DNA of 64,000 nt from Microbulbifer variabilis (GCF_023716485.1 NZ_CP092418.1:1161001-1225000), one strand, 5' to 3'. Positions 47,051 through 57,010 are shown, counted from the stretch's first letter. Notes: a model not told the origin generated them from the letters alone. A program made the numbers and translations.

Positions 47051-48076
47051 TCAGTATCTTTGCACATATTGATGGTTATCTTGTGTGTTTGTCAGTGTCC
47101 GAGCAATGTCATCTAATAACTTATCATAGTACTTTGCATTTCTTTCACCAGACTTCTTCAGTTTTTTCAAGTTTTTAGGAGATGCATCATCTAATGCAGA
47201 ATTCGCATCATGGAGATCTGGCTGAATTCGGTAGTACTTTGTGTTTTCTACGGTTGATGAAATTTGTTTCAGGTAATAATGGGTCATTTGAGCTCCGCCA
47301 CTTAATGCAATATCTATAGCTGGCCTTGCCCAGTTGAAAATACCCCAATTTTTCGTTTCTTTGTATTTGTAACTTGTTAGCTGCTTACCAGTACCAAGAG
47401 ACACAATAATCATATCCTTGATCCCACTCACACCGCTAAACTTAATGGCTTCTGAGTAAGCACATAAAGCGGGGTCACTGGCAACCATACCACCGTCTAC
47501 CAGTATATATTTTTTGTTAATTGGTGATAGTGAGTAAATACGTGCGGGTTCAAAGTAGGTTGGTGCGGCGGTGCTGCCTCGTAGTAAATCTCTAACTAGA
47601 AAGTCTTCATTTCTCACTAATGCGCAGTGTTGCCTAAAGATAACTTGCTCTCGCTTTTTAATATCATAGGAAATAAAACAGGTGGGTTTTAATAGTTCAC
47701 TAAGCTTTGTTTTTCCAAAATATTTCTTCAAAATCTTTTCTAGTTCATGTGTAGAGTATTTTTCTTCCTTGAGTAGTCTCAGCTTATCCAGATAAGGCCA
47801 GATTCCACCATTAAATACCTTGTCTCCTTCTTTTAAATAAATATTAACGGTTTCCTGGGCTGAAAATTTTGGCCTTCCCTCTTCATTAGGGAAGATATAG
47901 GCCGCGCCTAATACGGCGCCAGTGCTTGTTCCTGCAATGAGGTCAAAAAAATCTCCTATTCTGGCGTCGGGGTTGCCTGATTGCACTTTTAGCTTATGTT
48001 CAAGAGAGACCAATATTTCACCGGGCAGTATGCCTCTTATCCCCCCTCCATCAATAGATAGGATTCGGATCGCCAC
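47051..48076 (-). CDS. Patatin-like phospholipase, copy 1
   Basis: This 341-residue protein has the oxyanion motif DGGGIRG (residues 9-15), the nucleophile GTSTG (Ser51) and the catalytic Asp in VDGGMVASDP near 190. It should hydrolyse membrane lipids or act as a phospholipase effector. CBASS uses related CapV proteins, but no cyclase gene is nearby. It is closely similar along its whole length to the gene at 52847-53875 on the same strand. Confidence 0.88.
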   Translation of the reverse strand: MAIRILSIDGGGIRGILPGEILVSLEHKLKVQSGNPDARIGDFFDLIAGTSTGAVLGAAYIFPNEEGRPKFSAQETVNIYLKEGDKVFNGGIWPYLDKLRLLKEEKYSTHELEKILKKYFGKTKLSELLKPTCFISYDIKKREQVIFRQHCALVRNEDFLVRDLLRGSTAAPTYFEPARIYSLSPINKKYILVDGGMVASDPALCAYSEAIKFSGVSGIKDMIIVSLGTGKQLTSYKYKETKNWGIFNWARPAIDIALSGGAQMTHYYLKQISSTVENTKYYRIQPDLHDANSALDDASPKNLKKLKKSGERNAKYYDKLLDDIARTLTNTQDNHQYVQRY

Positions 48077-48537
48077 TGTTAACTCTCCCTGGATTCATTC
48101 ATTGAGTGCAATTGTAGAAAGATAGCACTAGGCTCAATGGTTAATGCCTTAAATGTGAGCGGTGATTAATGGATGTAAAAATAAGTTTCTGGTATTAAAA
48201 AATACATATTGAGCAGTACGGCCGTATTCATAAAATGAATAAGTTAATTTTAAAGAAAATTCGCATAAGCACTGGGCGTGAGTTTTTTTGGGTTTGATCA
48301 CTGGTTTGTCAAAAGGAAAAAGAGAAGGCCATTTTTAATGGCATATTGAGGCTAGCGTGTTTTCGAATTGTCTAGGATCTTAGGTTGTCGGCCCGGCGCT
48401 TAATTAATCATGCCAATACAGAAGGGCACTTAGACACACATAGTAACTATCTTGACCCGGACTACAATGAATCAGGTTCAAGAGGCGCCGAAAGTGGAGC
48501 TTCTCAGATTAAGGAAATTTGCTCAAGGGTACCCACT
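48077..48537. other. Noncoding stretch between patatin copy 1 and the aconitase gene
   Basis: An open frame upstream of 48538 lacks ATG and reads through to a TTG at 48385; it is taken as leader. A divergent promoter region is expected. Confidence 0.3.
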
Positions 48538-50484
48538 ATGGCTATGAACCTCGCACAGAAACTGATTAAGAGTCATCTCGTGAGTGGTTCATTGGAACCC
48601 GGTAGCCCAATAGAGATAAAGATTGACCAGACGCTGGCTCAGGATGGTACCGGCACTCTGGTGATGTTAGAGCTAGAGGCGCTTGGTTTATCACAAATCA
48701 AAACTGAGCTTTCCGCCCAGTATGTAGACCACAACCTTCTACAGACGGACTTCAAAAATGCGGATGATCACTTGTTCCTGCAAAGCGCCTGTCGCAAGTT
48801 TGGACTTTGGTTTTCACGTCCTGGAAACGGTGTAAGCCACCCGGTACATATGGCTTGCTTTGATGTTCCCGGAAAGACGTTACTTGGCGCCGATAGCCAT
48901 ACCTGTGCAGCCGGCTCTATGGGTATGCTGGCCATTGGTGCTGGTGGTCTTCAGGTGGCCATGGCTATAGCTGGCGTTCCCTTCGCGCTGAAAATGCCGA
49001 AGGTGCTCGGCGTAAGGCTTGAGGGTGAACTGCCTCCCTGGGTCAGTGCCAAGGACATCATCCTGGAAATGTTGCGTAGGCAAACGGTCAAGGGGTGTGT
49101 GAATAAGATTGTCGAGTACCACGGCCCAGGTCTCACCAATCTTACTGCTATGGACCGCCATGTAATCGCCAATATGGGGCAGGAGATGGGTACCACGGCC
49201 AGTGTCTTTCCTGCCGATCACGCTGTGAAGGCCTTCCTCAAACAACAGCATCGGGAAAGCGATTATGTAGAAATGAAAGCCGACGAGGGTGCGAGCTATG
49301 ACGAAGAGGACACCATTAATTTATCTGATCTTGAGCCGCTGATCGCCTGCCCATCCAGTCCAGACAAAGTGGTAACCGTACGTGAAGTGGCTGGTCGCCC
49401 TATTTACCAGAGCTATATAGGCTCTTCTGCTAACCCTGGGCTGAGGGATTTCGCCATACCAGCGCGTATCGTCGCAGGTCGTCGATTAGCCGACGATGTC
49501 TCTTTTGATATCAACCCAACCTCGCGCCAATTGCTAGAGGAGCTTAGCCGGAGTGGCGATCTCACAAAGCTACTTGAAGTGGGCGCGCGCTTGCACCAAA
49601 CAGGTTGTGGCGGTTGTATTGGTATGGGGCAGGCTCCGGCCACTGGCCGTATCAGCCTACGTACTGTGCCACGTAATTTCCCTGGTCGATCCGGCACAGC
49701 CGATGACCAAGTCTATTTATGCAGCCCTGAAACCGCCACTGCCAGTGCACTGAAGGGTGTGATCACCGATCCTCGTGATCTGGACATGGACTATCCCAGC
49801 TTTAGTGAGCCGGAATATCTGCCAGATATAAGACCTTTACTTCAGCCACCACAAGAAATCCCCGTAGCCGTTGAGCTGATTAAAGGTCCGAATATCAAAC
49901 CGTTGCCAAACTTTGAAAAGCTTCCAAACACCTTAACGGGTCCGCTATTACTGAAAGCGGGTGACAACGTTTCGACAGATGAAATACTGCCTGCTGGAGC
50001 GGAGATTTTACCTTTACGCTCAAATATCCCCGCCATTAGTCGCTATACATTTTCCCGTATTGATGAAAACTTTTACCAGCGGGCGATAAAATTGAATGGT
50101 GACTGTTTTGTTGTTGGTGGTGAAAATTATGGGCAAGGCTCCAGCCGTGAACATGCAGCGGTATCATCACGATTTCTTGGGGTAAGGTGCATAATTGCAA
50201 AAAGCATGGCTCGTATCCACCGCCGTAATCTCATTAATTTTGGTGTTCTGCCACTACTTTTTGAGAACTTTGATGATTACGATCGAATTGAGCAGGATTC
50301 AATCCTTGAGATTGATAAGCCAATAGCACAACTGAAATCAAACAATTCTGTAAAGCTTTTGATTAAGCCATCCGGTGAGAGTATTAGTCTACGCAGTGAC
50401 TTGTCAGTAGATGAAATCGAAGTGCTAGAGGCTGGTGGCATGATTAATCAAGTACGAGAAAAGTATCTGAGTAACGAGAAATAG
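48538..50484 (+). CDS. Aconitate hydratase, Aquifex type
   Basis: This 648-residue protein from the ATG at 48538 has the fused layout: an IPM-dehydratase-like large part (GADSHTCAAGSMGM, then QTGCGGCIGMGQAPATG) and a swivel domain near the C-terminus (GQGSSREHAA, FGVLPLLF). The second cysteine pair of the cluster is present, whereas the usual GSCTN position reads GSSANPGLRDF; I recall this variant as characteristic of the Aquifex-type family. It should interconvert citrate and isocitrate. It may complement a canonical acn elsewhere. Confidence 0.85.
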   Translation: MAMNLAQKLIKSHLVSGSLEPGSPIEIKIDQTLAQDGTGTLVMLELEALGLSQIKTELSAQYVDHNLLQTDFKNADDHLFLQSACRKFGLWFSRPGNGVSHPVHMACFDVPGKTLLGADSHTCAAGSMGMLAIGAGGLQVAMAIAGVPFALKMPKVLGVRLEGELPPWVSAKDIILEMLRRQTVKGCVNKIVEYHGPGLTNLTAMDRHVIANMGQEMGTTASVFPADHAVKAFLKQQHRESDYVEMKADEGASYDEEDTINLSDLEPLIACPSSPDKVVTVREVAGRPIYQSYIGSSANPGLRDFAIPARIVAGRRLADDVSFDINPTSRQLLEELSRSGDLTKLLEVGARLHQTGCGGCIGMGQAPATGRISLRTVPRNFPGRSGTADDQVYLCSPETATASALKGVITDPRDLDMDYPSFSEPEYLPDIRPLLQPPQEIPVAVELIKGPNIKPLPNFEKLPNTLTGPLLLKAGDNVSTDEILPAGAEILPLRSNIPAISRYTFSRIDENFYQRAIKLNGDCFVVGGENYGQGSSREHAAVSSRFLGVRCIIAKSMARIHRRNLINFGVLPLLFENFDDYDRIEQDSILEIDKPIAQLKSNNSVKLLIKPSGESISLRSDLSVDEIEVLEAGGMINQVREKYLSNEK

Positions 50485-50556
50485 TGGGTTTTAGTGCACC
50501 CGAAAATTACTCAAATGCTTTAATTAAATACTTTTTATATCGAATAGCCTTTTACG

Positions 50557-51501
50557 CTAAGTGGCATCCTGTTTTTCTAACCACTTTAGAATGATCTGAT
50601 TTGTTTCTTCCGGTTTTTCCTGTTGAATCCAGTGGCCGCAGTTGAGACTGACTATATCAACATTGGGAACAAACTCTTTTAAGTTTGGAGCCTTAGGGAT
50701 CAAGTCTCGATCGCCGTAAATCATAAGTGCTGGCTTTTGGATGGTTGGCTCTACATCTGCCAAGATCTGCCAATTTCGGTCAAGGTTTCTATACCAATTA
50801 ATACTGCTCATGAACCCTGTTTTCTCAAATGCGGAAACAAAAACAGCCAGTTCGCTATCACTCATTAAGGGCTCGCCAAGTGGCGCTTCTGCTTTGGCGA
50901 GATCGATCATCATCATTCCAGGCTCTGGTGGTGCTGGAGGTACGTTCTTGCGGAATATATTGCGAAGGAATTGTGAAGTATTTGCATCTAACACAGTGTC
51001 CGCGATGCCTGGCTGTCGGTTAAAGTGAACAATGTAATAGTCGCTTCCTAGAAATTCTTCCATAAACTCGACCCACGGCTTTTCTGTTCGAGCCTGGTAG
51101 GGTAAAGCCATGTTTATAACTTTGTTGACCCGGTTTGGATGTAATAGCGCAAGCCCCCAAACCACCATTGCGCCCCAATCATGGCCGACAAACGTGGCAT
51201 CTTTGTATCCGTAGTGATCAAGAAGCGCGACGAGGTCACCCGACAAGTTTTCAATGCCATAGTCAGTTATATCGGCAGGTCGGGATGAATTGCCATAACC
51301 ACGCTGGTTTGGAACGATAACGTGGTAGCCGGCTGCGGCAAGTACAGGCAGCTGGTGGCGCCAAGAATAGGCATGTTCTGGCCAGCCGTGACAAAGCACA
51401 ATTGGTTTTCCCATATTCTGTTGGCCTGCTTCAAAGACTTCTAACTCAACGCCGTTGACTGGAATAAGAGTGGGCTTGGGGAATTCGGTTTGATTAAACA
51501 A
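50557..51501 (-). CDS. Epoxide hydrolase-like alpha/beta hydrolase
   Basis: This 314-residue protein has HGWPE (residues 38-42) for the oxyanion hole and the nucleophile in FVGHDWGA (Asp108). A cap domain is around 135-215. The catalytic Asp and His are in MIYGDRDLIP and NCGHWIQQEKPEE. Asp as nucleophile points to soluble epoxide hydrolase or haloalkane dehalogenase chemistry. It is divergent from the WYL regulator at 51676, which probably represses it. Confidence 0.88.
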   Translation of the reverse strand: MFNQTEFPKPTLIPVNGVELEVFEAGQQNMGKPIVLCHGWPEHAYSWRHQLPVLAAAGYHVIVPNQRGYGNSSRPADITDYGIENLSGDLVALLDHYGYKDATFVGHDWGAMVVWGLALLHPNRVNKVINMALPYQARTEKPWVEFMEEFLGSDYYIVHFNRQPGIADTVLDANTSQFLRNIFRKNVPPAPPEPGMMMIDLAKAEAPLGEPLMSDSELAVFVSAFEKTGFMSSINWYRNLDRNWQILADVEPTIQKPALMIYGDRDLIPKAPNLKEFVPNVDIVSLNCGHWIQQEKPEETNQIILKWLEKQDAT

Positions 51502-51675
51502 TGTATTTCTCCTTTTTTGAGGCTCAACAATGCCTTATGTGCCGGACAGCCCCTTCTTCGACTTGGGGCTACGGATGTGCGTTGCAATTTCAGAACTCCT
51601 TTGCTGAAAAGAACAAACATAGGCTAAAATCAAATGGTGCCAAATAATGTCACCATTTAATAATATCCTTACAAA

Positions 51676-52395
51676 ATGAGTGTTCGCCTTCGACAAGACG
51701 CCATCGTGCGCATCCTTCGCCGAAATGGTACTTCTACGATTGCTGACTTAGCAGAAGAGGTCGGTGTATCCAGGCGTACAGTGTTGCGTGATATTAGCGC
51801 ACTGCGCGATGAGGGCTTTGTTATCCATTCTGCCCCTGGCCCCGGGGGCGGCCTACAATTAGACCCGCAATTGGTCCAAACCACAGCGCGCCTCTCGGTT
51901 GCCGAGGTCTTTGCACTCCTTATCAGCGTTGCATCAATGCGTGCGGCCGGGAATTTACCTTTTTCGGGGCTTGCAGATACTGGGCTTGCCAAAATAGAGA
52001 AGGCTTTGCCACCGGACAAAGTACGTGATTTACGCCGATTTTTAGACTGCTTATATATCGGTAAGCTTTCGCCAAAGGTAGACGTATCCAATATTCAGGA
52101 AATGGAGCCCGCGCTGCTCCCCACTTTCGAGACAGCTTTTCTCCAGCGGTTACAACTAAGCTTCCAATACCGTGATGCAAAGGGGTCTGTAACCAGCAGG
52201 GTTGTTGAGCCACAGGCGATGCTGATTTTACCACCTCTATGGTATTTGGTAGCTTGGGATCCCGCACGCAAAGACTTCCGTCATTTTCGAATGGACAGAA
52301 TCAGTAACCCTGAATACCTTAAGGGAAAAACATTTCGACGGCGACATGTCTTGTTCGAAGATAGTGTTTCTCCAATTCGGGATTTATCTCGTTAA
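51676..52395 (+). CDS. HTH-WYL transcriptional regulator
   Basis: This 239-residue protein has an N-terminal DeoR-like helix-turn-helix (STIADLAEEVGVSRRTVLRD) followed by SAPGPGGGLQLD, as in YafY-type proteins. A WYL-like segment near the end reads WYLVAWDPARKDFRHFRMDRI. WYL proteins sense ligands or nucleic acids. It is divergent from the epoxide hydrolase gene. Confidence 0.85.
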   Translation: MSVRLRQDAIVRILRRNGTSTIADLAEEVGVSRRTVLRDISALRDEGFVIHSAPGPGGGLQLDPQLVQTTARLSVAEVFALLISVASMRAAGNLPFSGLADTGLAKIEKALPPDKVRDLRRFLDCLYIGKLSPKVDVSNIQEMEPALLPTFETAFLQRLQLSFQYRDAKGSVTSRVVEPQAMLILPPLWYLVAWDPARKDFRHFRMDRISNPEYLKGKTFRRRHVLFEDSVSPIRDLSR

Positions 52396-52846
52396 TCTTC
52401 ACTAGTTTATAAAGCTGATCTTTAGGTTTGCGTATATCTTCATTATAAGAGGAAAAAAGGTATCTTTCGTCAGAATATTCTCAATAGATCTGAAAGGGGT
52501 TTCAATATAAAGTATATTGGCTATTCATATTAAGGTTATATTTTACTCTTAATTGTATATTTTTTTAGTAGTTTTAAATGCTCTAGGTTGAAGTTTTGCT
52601 GATGAATCTTGTTCATACCTTATAATTATGATTACAACTTCAACGATAACTTTGACAGTGATTGTTTTCAAGCTCACGAAAGGTAAGGCTAATATTTAAC
52701 GATCAAGGATTATTGGTTATCTTTGCTAGATAATTTTGTCAGTTTTATATTAAATAGGATGCCTTATTAATCTATGATTATCTGGCAAAAATCAAAAGAT
52801 AAATATTCTGTATAAATATAACGTTCAAAGTAGCTTGTTTAGACCA
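52396..52846. other. Noncoding AT-rich stretch
   Basis: Between convergent genes. Nothing specific is seen. Confidence 0.3.
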
Positions 52847-53875
52847 TCACTTGTGATATGGTATATATTCGTGAGGCTTATTAGGTGTAACTAGTATCTC
52901 AGCTATCTCTTCTAATACAGAGTCAAATTCATCAGCATTCTTTTTTCCAGCTTCTTTTAGGTTGTTTAAGTTTTCTGGGGTGGCACTGTCCATTTCTTTT
53001 TCTGCGTCGAACAGCAGAGGTTCAATTCTATAATATTGTCTACCTTTTACGGTAGAGGCGATTTTTTCCAGATGATAGTCAGTCATTTGTGAGTTACCAT
53101 TAAGTGCAATGTCAACTACAGGTCTTGACCATCCATAAAGACCAAAATCTTTTACCTCTTGATAATAGTATTCTCTAAGTTTTTTACCTGTTCCGAGAGA
53201 AACAATTACCATATCTTCAATCCCTCCCACCCCACTAAACTTTATTGCTTCGGAGTAAGCACATAAGGCTGGATCGTTGGCGACCATACCGCCATCCACC
53301 AGGACATATTTTGTCTTAAATGGTAGTTGTGGGCGGATACGTGCTGCTTCAAAATATGTTGGTGCAGCGGAACTTCCACGCAGTAGATCTCTTACCAGGA
53401 AATCCTCACTCCCCGTTTTTGCGCAATGTTGCCTGAAAATTATTTGTTTGCGATTTTTAATGTCATAGGAAACAAAACAAGTTGGCTTTAATAGCTCGCT
53501 CAGTTTTATTTTTTTGAAGTAATATTTCAGAACTCTCTCTAGTTCATGTGCGGAGTATTTTTCATCTCGAATTCCTCCTACTGTTCTTAAAAATTGTAAG
53601 AATTGGACGTCAAATATATCATCTCCCTCTTCAAGATAGATATTGGCTACTTCTCGAGCTGAAAATTTAGGTTTTCCTTTCTTGTTAGGACAGATATATG
53701 CAGCACCGAGTATGGCACCTGTACTTGTGCCGGCAATGAGATCAAAATAGTCGCCGATCCTGGCATCTGGATTTTTTGATTCTTTTTTTAGTTTTTCCTC
53801 AAGAGATACCAGTATCTCGCCAGGCAGTATTCCCCTAATACCCCCTCCATCGATAGATAGGATTCTCATAGTCAT
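52847..53875 (-). CDS. Patatin-like phospholipase, copy 2
   Basis: This 342-residue paralogue of the gene at 47051 has identical catalytic motifs: DGGGIRG, GTSTG and VDGGMVANDP. The ATG at 53875 has GAGGAGA about 9 nt upstream; an ATG two codons later is possible. The two copies share most residues, so they arose by duplication. Both end in the same type of helical tail (LKEAGKKNADEFDSVLEEI here). Confidence 0.88.
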   Translation of the reverse strand: MTMRILSIDGGGIRGILPGEILVSLEEKLKKESKNPDARIGDYFDLIAGTSTGAILGAAYICPNKKGKPKFSAREVANIYLEEGDDIFDVQFLQFLRTVGGIRDEKYSAHELERVLKYYFKKIKLSELLKPTCFVSYDIKNRKQIIFRQHCAKTGSEDFLVRDLLRGSSAAPTYFEAARIRPQLPFKTKYVLVDGGMVANDPALCAYSEAIKFSGVGGIEDMVIVSLGTGKKLREYYYQEVKDFGLYGWSRPVVDIALNGNSQMTDYHLEKIASTVKGRQYYRIEPLLFDAEKEMDSATPENLNNLKEAGKKNADEFDSVLEEIAEILVTPNKPHEYIPYHK

Positions 53876-54150
53876 TATCGACTCTCCTCTACCCTGACAC
53901 TTGAGGTTATCTTTAAAAACATAGCACTTGATTGATCGGTTGTTGTTTTGAAGGGTCAAGCTTTATATGAGTTCTTATAATTAGTATAAATATCAATATG
54001 TTATGGATATTTGTGAGTTAAATAAGTAGTTGTCAAAATGGAAAAATATACAAGCACCCAGACCTTGGGTTGAGTATTGGATAGATAGAAAGGTTTAAGT
54101 AAGTATAAAATTGACTGATAGGTTCTTTTAAAACTCTTATTGTAAGTCAA

Positions 54151-54459
54151 TTAGGTTTTATGGCTTACTAGCTCGAAAAGCCTGAGCTTTTTAAATTGGG
54201 GGAGAACATCTACATATCTGGTCGATTCCATCGATTTTATTCTATCAATGTCTCGGGTGTTGTCATGACGCTGGTAAATAGTAGTTATACTGACTTGTGC
54301 ATTTGAGAAATCTTTAATAACCATAAATGCAGCGGTATATCCTGAGGTTAAACTGTAGAGAGGCTGCCACCCTAAGTCATTAAATAGGGTCTTATAGGTA
54401 TTTGAATCACTACTGCTGGTAAAAGTGTATAGAGAAGTATCAGCGTCCGCATTAAATTT
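54151..54459 (-). pseudogene. Start-less open frame, likely gene remnant
   Basis: A minus-strand frame of 102 codons runs from a TGA at 54460 to a TAA at 54151. The translation looks protein-like (SSSDSNTYKTLFNDLGW, SGYTAAFMVIKDFSNAQVS, RYVDVLPQFKKLRLFEL). No usual start lies at its beginning; the first ATG is about half way. It is probably the 3' part of a decayed gene. No family is recognised. Confidence 0.45.
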
Positions 54460-54567
54460 TCAAGTTAGTACTAAGCTCCTTGCTGATGTTTGGCTATGGA
54501 GCTTGTGCTGTCGTCCTATAGATGTATATTAGCCTATAAAAGAGCCGTATACTTAGATAGATAGTTG

Positions 54568-55041
54568 TTAAAGTAAAAGCTTGTTATCAATTGGAATAAA
54601 TTTACTTGCCGCGTTGAATAATGTGGCAGCTGTCAACTCTGGTACGCCATATACTTCAACCTTTTTGTCTCTATCTAATCTGAGCTTATGCACAAGAATA
54701 TCAAAGTCACCATCACCTGAAACTAAAACTATAGTGTCTACTAAGCTTGAATATTCCATTGCATCTATCGTTATCCCCACATCCCAATCACCTTTGGCGG
54801 AACCATCGGACCGTTGTGTGAAGGGTTTTAGTTTCACCTCAAAACCGATAGATCTTAAGATATTTTGAAATTGATACTGTTTTCTATCGCCGCGATCGAT
54901 GGCGTAGGCCACGGCCTTTACGACCTTCCTTCCACTAGTTGCTTCAGACCAAAACTTATTGTAATCAAAGTTTTGTTTATGGATTTGCCTGCATGTGTAA
55001 TAAACATTCTGCACGTCAACAAGAATGGCAACCTTTTCCAT
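54568..55041 (-). CDS. NYN-domain protein (LabA/DUF88 type)
   Basis: This 157-residue protein has the PIN-like NYN fold: VAILVDVQNVYY with Asp9, the middle GDWDVGITIDAMEY and a late VLVSGDGDFDILVHKL with clustered acids. NYN proteins are metal-dependent RNases or regulators. The ATG at 55041 is chosen; the longer frame needs TTG. It stands alone in an AT-rich region. Confidence 0.85.
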   Translation of the reverse strand: MEKVAILVDVQNVYYTCRQIHKQNFDYNKFWSEATSGRKVVKAVAYAIDRGDRKQYQFQNILRSIGFEVKLKPFTQRSDGSAKGDWDVGITIDAMEYSSLVDTIVLVSGDGDFDILVHKLRLDRDKKVEVYGVPELTAATLFNAASKFIPIDNKLLL

Positions 55042-55644
55042 TTGATAGTCCAATAATGTTAAAAGCCTAATACTAAAAATAACGATATTGACTGTTATTA
55101 CTTAAGTGGGTACTTTATGTTGCTAGCGTTTCAATTTCAAGTGACAATTGTTAGCCAATACTAAATTTTGAATGTTCTGGATTATAAAAACAGGCTATTA
55201 AAAATGACAGCATGTATTGGCAAAGCGATGGTATATAAAACCAATGCTGTGCAAACTGAACGCTTGGAATGCCTTCTACCATTAGTGAATAATGGTGCTG
55301 ATCGACCAAGTTAGCGCTATCTACTCAACGATATAAACCAAGATAAGCTAGTGAGTGCTTAAATCGGTTATTCAGGCCGTATTTCAGAAAATTTGTTTTT
55401 CTTAATGAGTAGAGTGGCGTTGAATGGAGTTCAGTCTCCCTTGACTACTTGTAATTGGTGCAGGGCTACCATACTGAACGACCAATTTTTAGTGATGTTC
55501 TATAGCGGTTTTTCGTCGTTTAACAGTTCCCAGTTTATTCCGCGATTCATTCAGACCTCAAAAATCTTCAAGACACCACTTTGTGATAACAGGTTGATTT
55601 TTAGCCTATTCAGGGCTCATTAAGGGTGTTGAGTTCATTGTTGG
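55042..55644. other. Noncoding stretch before an SOS promoter
   Basis: No credible gene is seen. ORFs here lack ribosome binding sites and protein-like composition. Confidence 0.3.
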
Positions 55645-55690
55645 TTGACAAAGCAGGATCACCATATCTTATACTGTATGCATGTACAGT
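55645..55690 (+). promoter_or_regulatory. LexA-controlled sigma70 promoter
   Basis: A TTGACA at 55645-55650 and a TATACT at 55670-55675 form a sigma70-type promoter with a 19-bp spacer. A LexA box CTGTATGCATGTACAG at 55674-55689, inside TACTGTATGCATGTACAGTG, overlaps the -10 element. This is near the E. coli consensus CTG-N10-CAG. LexA would block RNA polymerase until DNA damage. Spacing and box are seen directly; regulation is inference. Confidence 0.8.
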
Positions 55691-55708
55691 GGTTTGGTAA
55701 GGGTAGTT

Positions 55709-55936
55709 ATGGGAACCAGAAGCATCATTTTCGACGGAGAGCCTGTCCGGATTTGCCGGTATCGCTCGGATTATGACAACCGAGCAATGTATGCTATCTG
55801 TATGCTGAATTATACGAAGTACGTGCGCAGCTTTTCAGTTTCTGTTGGTGTAAATCTGCGCAAGGAGTTGGATCTGACATTGACGCAGATGCGGGAAGTC
55901 GAGCGCAGTATGGATTGGCTGGCAGCCCCTGCATAA
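55709..55936 (+). CDS. Small unknown protein under SOS control
   Basis: This 75-residue soluble protein (starts GTRSIIFDGEPVRICRY) has many Arg, Tyr and Met residues and ends in an acidic helix (LTLTQMREVERSMDWL). The ATG at 55709 is preferred because the longer frame starts in the LexA box. AAGGG lies 8 nt upstream. It has no recognised family. It is probably the first gene of an SOS-induced unit with the gene at 55980. Confidence 0.6.
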   Translation: MGTRSIIFDGEPVRICRYRSDYDNRAMYAICMLNYTKYVRSFSVSVGVNLRKELDLTLTQMREVERSMDWLAAPA

Positions 55937-55979
55937 GGATGTAAGGGCTTAAGCAGTTTTATCGAAAAGGAGATAGATC

Positions 55980-56237
55980 ATGGGAAGAAAGATCAATCGA
56001 TTCGCAATTTTTGCAGAACGAATTCATTTGATGAATGGCGGTGCAAAAAGTTTTAGGGATTCTGCACCCACAGAAGAAGCCGCCATGGATCTGGCAGAAG
56101 AAATTGCTAAGTCTGAAAAAGCGGTGTTTTATTCTTGGCTGCAAATTCTCGATGTTATGACTGGCAACTATACCGAGTATTCAATCAAGACCGGTGGGGT
56201 GTTGGAGGAAAGAGAGTGTCCGGATAGTAAAAACTGA
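55980..56237 (+). CDS. Small unknown protein, paralogue A
   Basis: This 85-residue protein shares most residues with the gene at 57944: RFAIFAERIHLMNGGAKSFR, then PTEEAAMDLAEEIA and FYSWLQILDV near the end. It has a helical centre and a basic start. AAAAGGAG lies 8 nt before the ATG. No named family is recognised. It lies 43 bp after the SOS-linked small gene. Confidence 0.65.
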   Translation: MGRKINRFAIFAERIHLMNGGAKSFRDSAPTEEAAMDLAEEIAKSEKAVFYSWLQILDVMTGNYTEYSIKTGGVLEERECPDSKN

Positions 56238-56578
56238 ATAGCTAATAAATGACACCCTCTGGTTTCAGTCAGGTTCCATGAAAGTGAAGAAGGCATCTTA
56301 GAAGGGGGCCTTAACCGTTGCGAGAGTTGCCAGGAAAACCCCTTTCCCGAGAGGTTGTTTTACTGCCAAAAGGCTATTAGTTATGTTGTTTTGTACTGTT
56401 CCAATTTTAATTTGAGCTGTCACTAAAGCCGATATTTTCACTTAAGTGTCAGCTCACTTGCTATTTAAATTGATTATTTTCAGTCAGATAGGGGTTGAGC
56501 CTATGACCGAAAGATTAATTTTATGTTTCTTTTCTTCGTTTAGGTCTGTGGTTTTCCCTCAGTCAAAAAAACAATGAT
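56238..56578. other. Noncoding stretch
   Basis: Between convergent genes. Weak inverted repeats only; nothing specific is seen. Confidence 0.3.
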
Positions 56579-57010
56579 TTATTTGTAGTCGTTGACAAGC
56601 TGTCCATTGGATGACTTTTTGAATTGAGGATGATCGTCATCAATTTCGTAAAAATCAGATTTTTCGCCAGTGAAAATATGCCCCATAGTTTTCAACCCGG
56701 TTGGGCCATCTAGTGAGCCCGCAATAATTCCAGTTGCATCGAGATTAAATGGTTCCCAGAATAGGCTTGAGCCACATTGCTGGCAGAAGCCTCTGCGGGC
56801 CACTTCTGATGTTTTATACCACGCCAGCCCGTCATCTTTTGTTATCTTGATATTTATTTTGCGAGCTTTTGTGTGAGGGCCGAAACTTCCATGCAACTTT
56901 TGACACATACTACAATGACAGTTAACTACGTTGCGTAGTGGCCCTTTAACCTCGTACCGCACAGCTCCACACAAGCAACCACCGGAAGTAATTGTATTCT
57001 CACTATTCAT
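56579..57010 (-). CDS. GFA-family zinc protein
   Basis: This 143-residue protein has the GFA zinc ligands: GGCLCGAVRYEV, CHCSMCQK and RGFCQQCGSSLFW. The family is named after a glutathione-dependent formaldehyde-activating enzyme, though the role of most members is unclear. It sits between the two paralogous small genes but on the opposite strand. Confidence 0.85.
   Translation of the reverse strand: MNSENTITSGGCLCGAVRYEVKGPLRNVVNCHCSMCQKLHGSFGPHTKARKINIKITKDDGLAWYKTSEVARRGFCQQCGSSLFWEPFNLDATGIIAGSLDGPTGLKTMGHIFTGEKSDFYEIDDDHPQFKKSSNGQLVNDYK

Noticed and set aside
47051..53875. CBASS system based on the patatin-like proteins
   Set aside because: No CD-NTase or accessory gene is seen near either copy.
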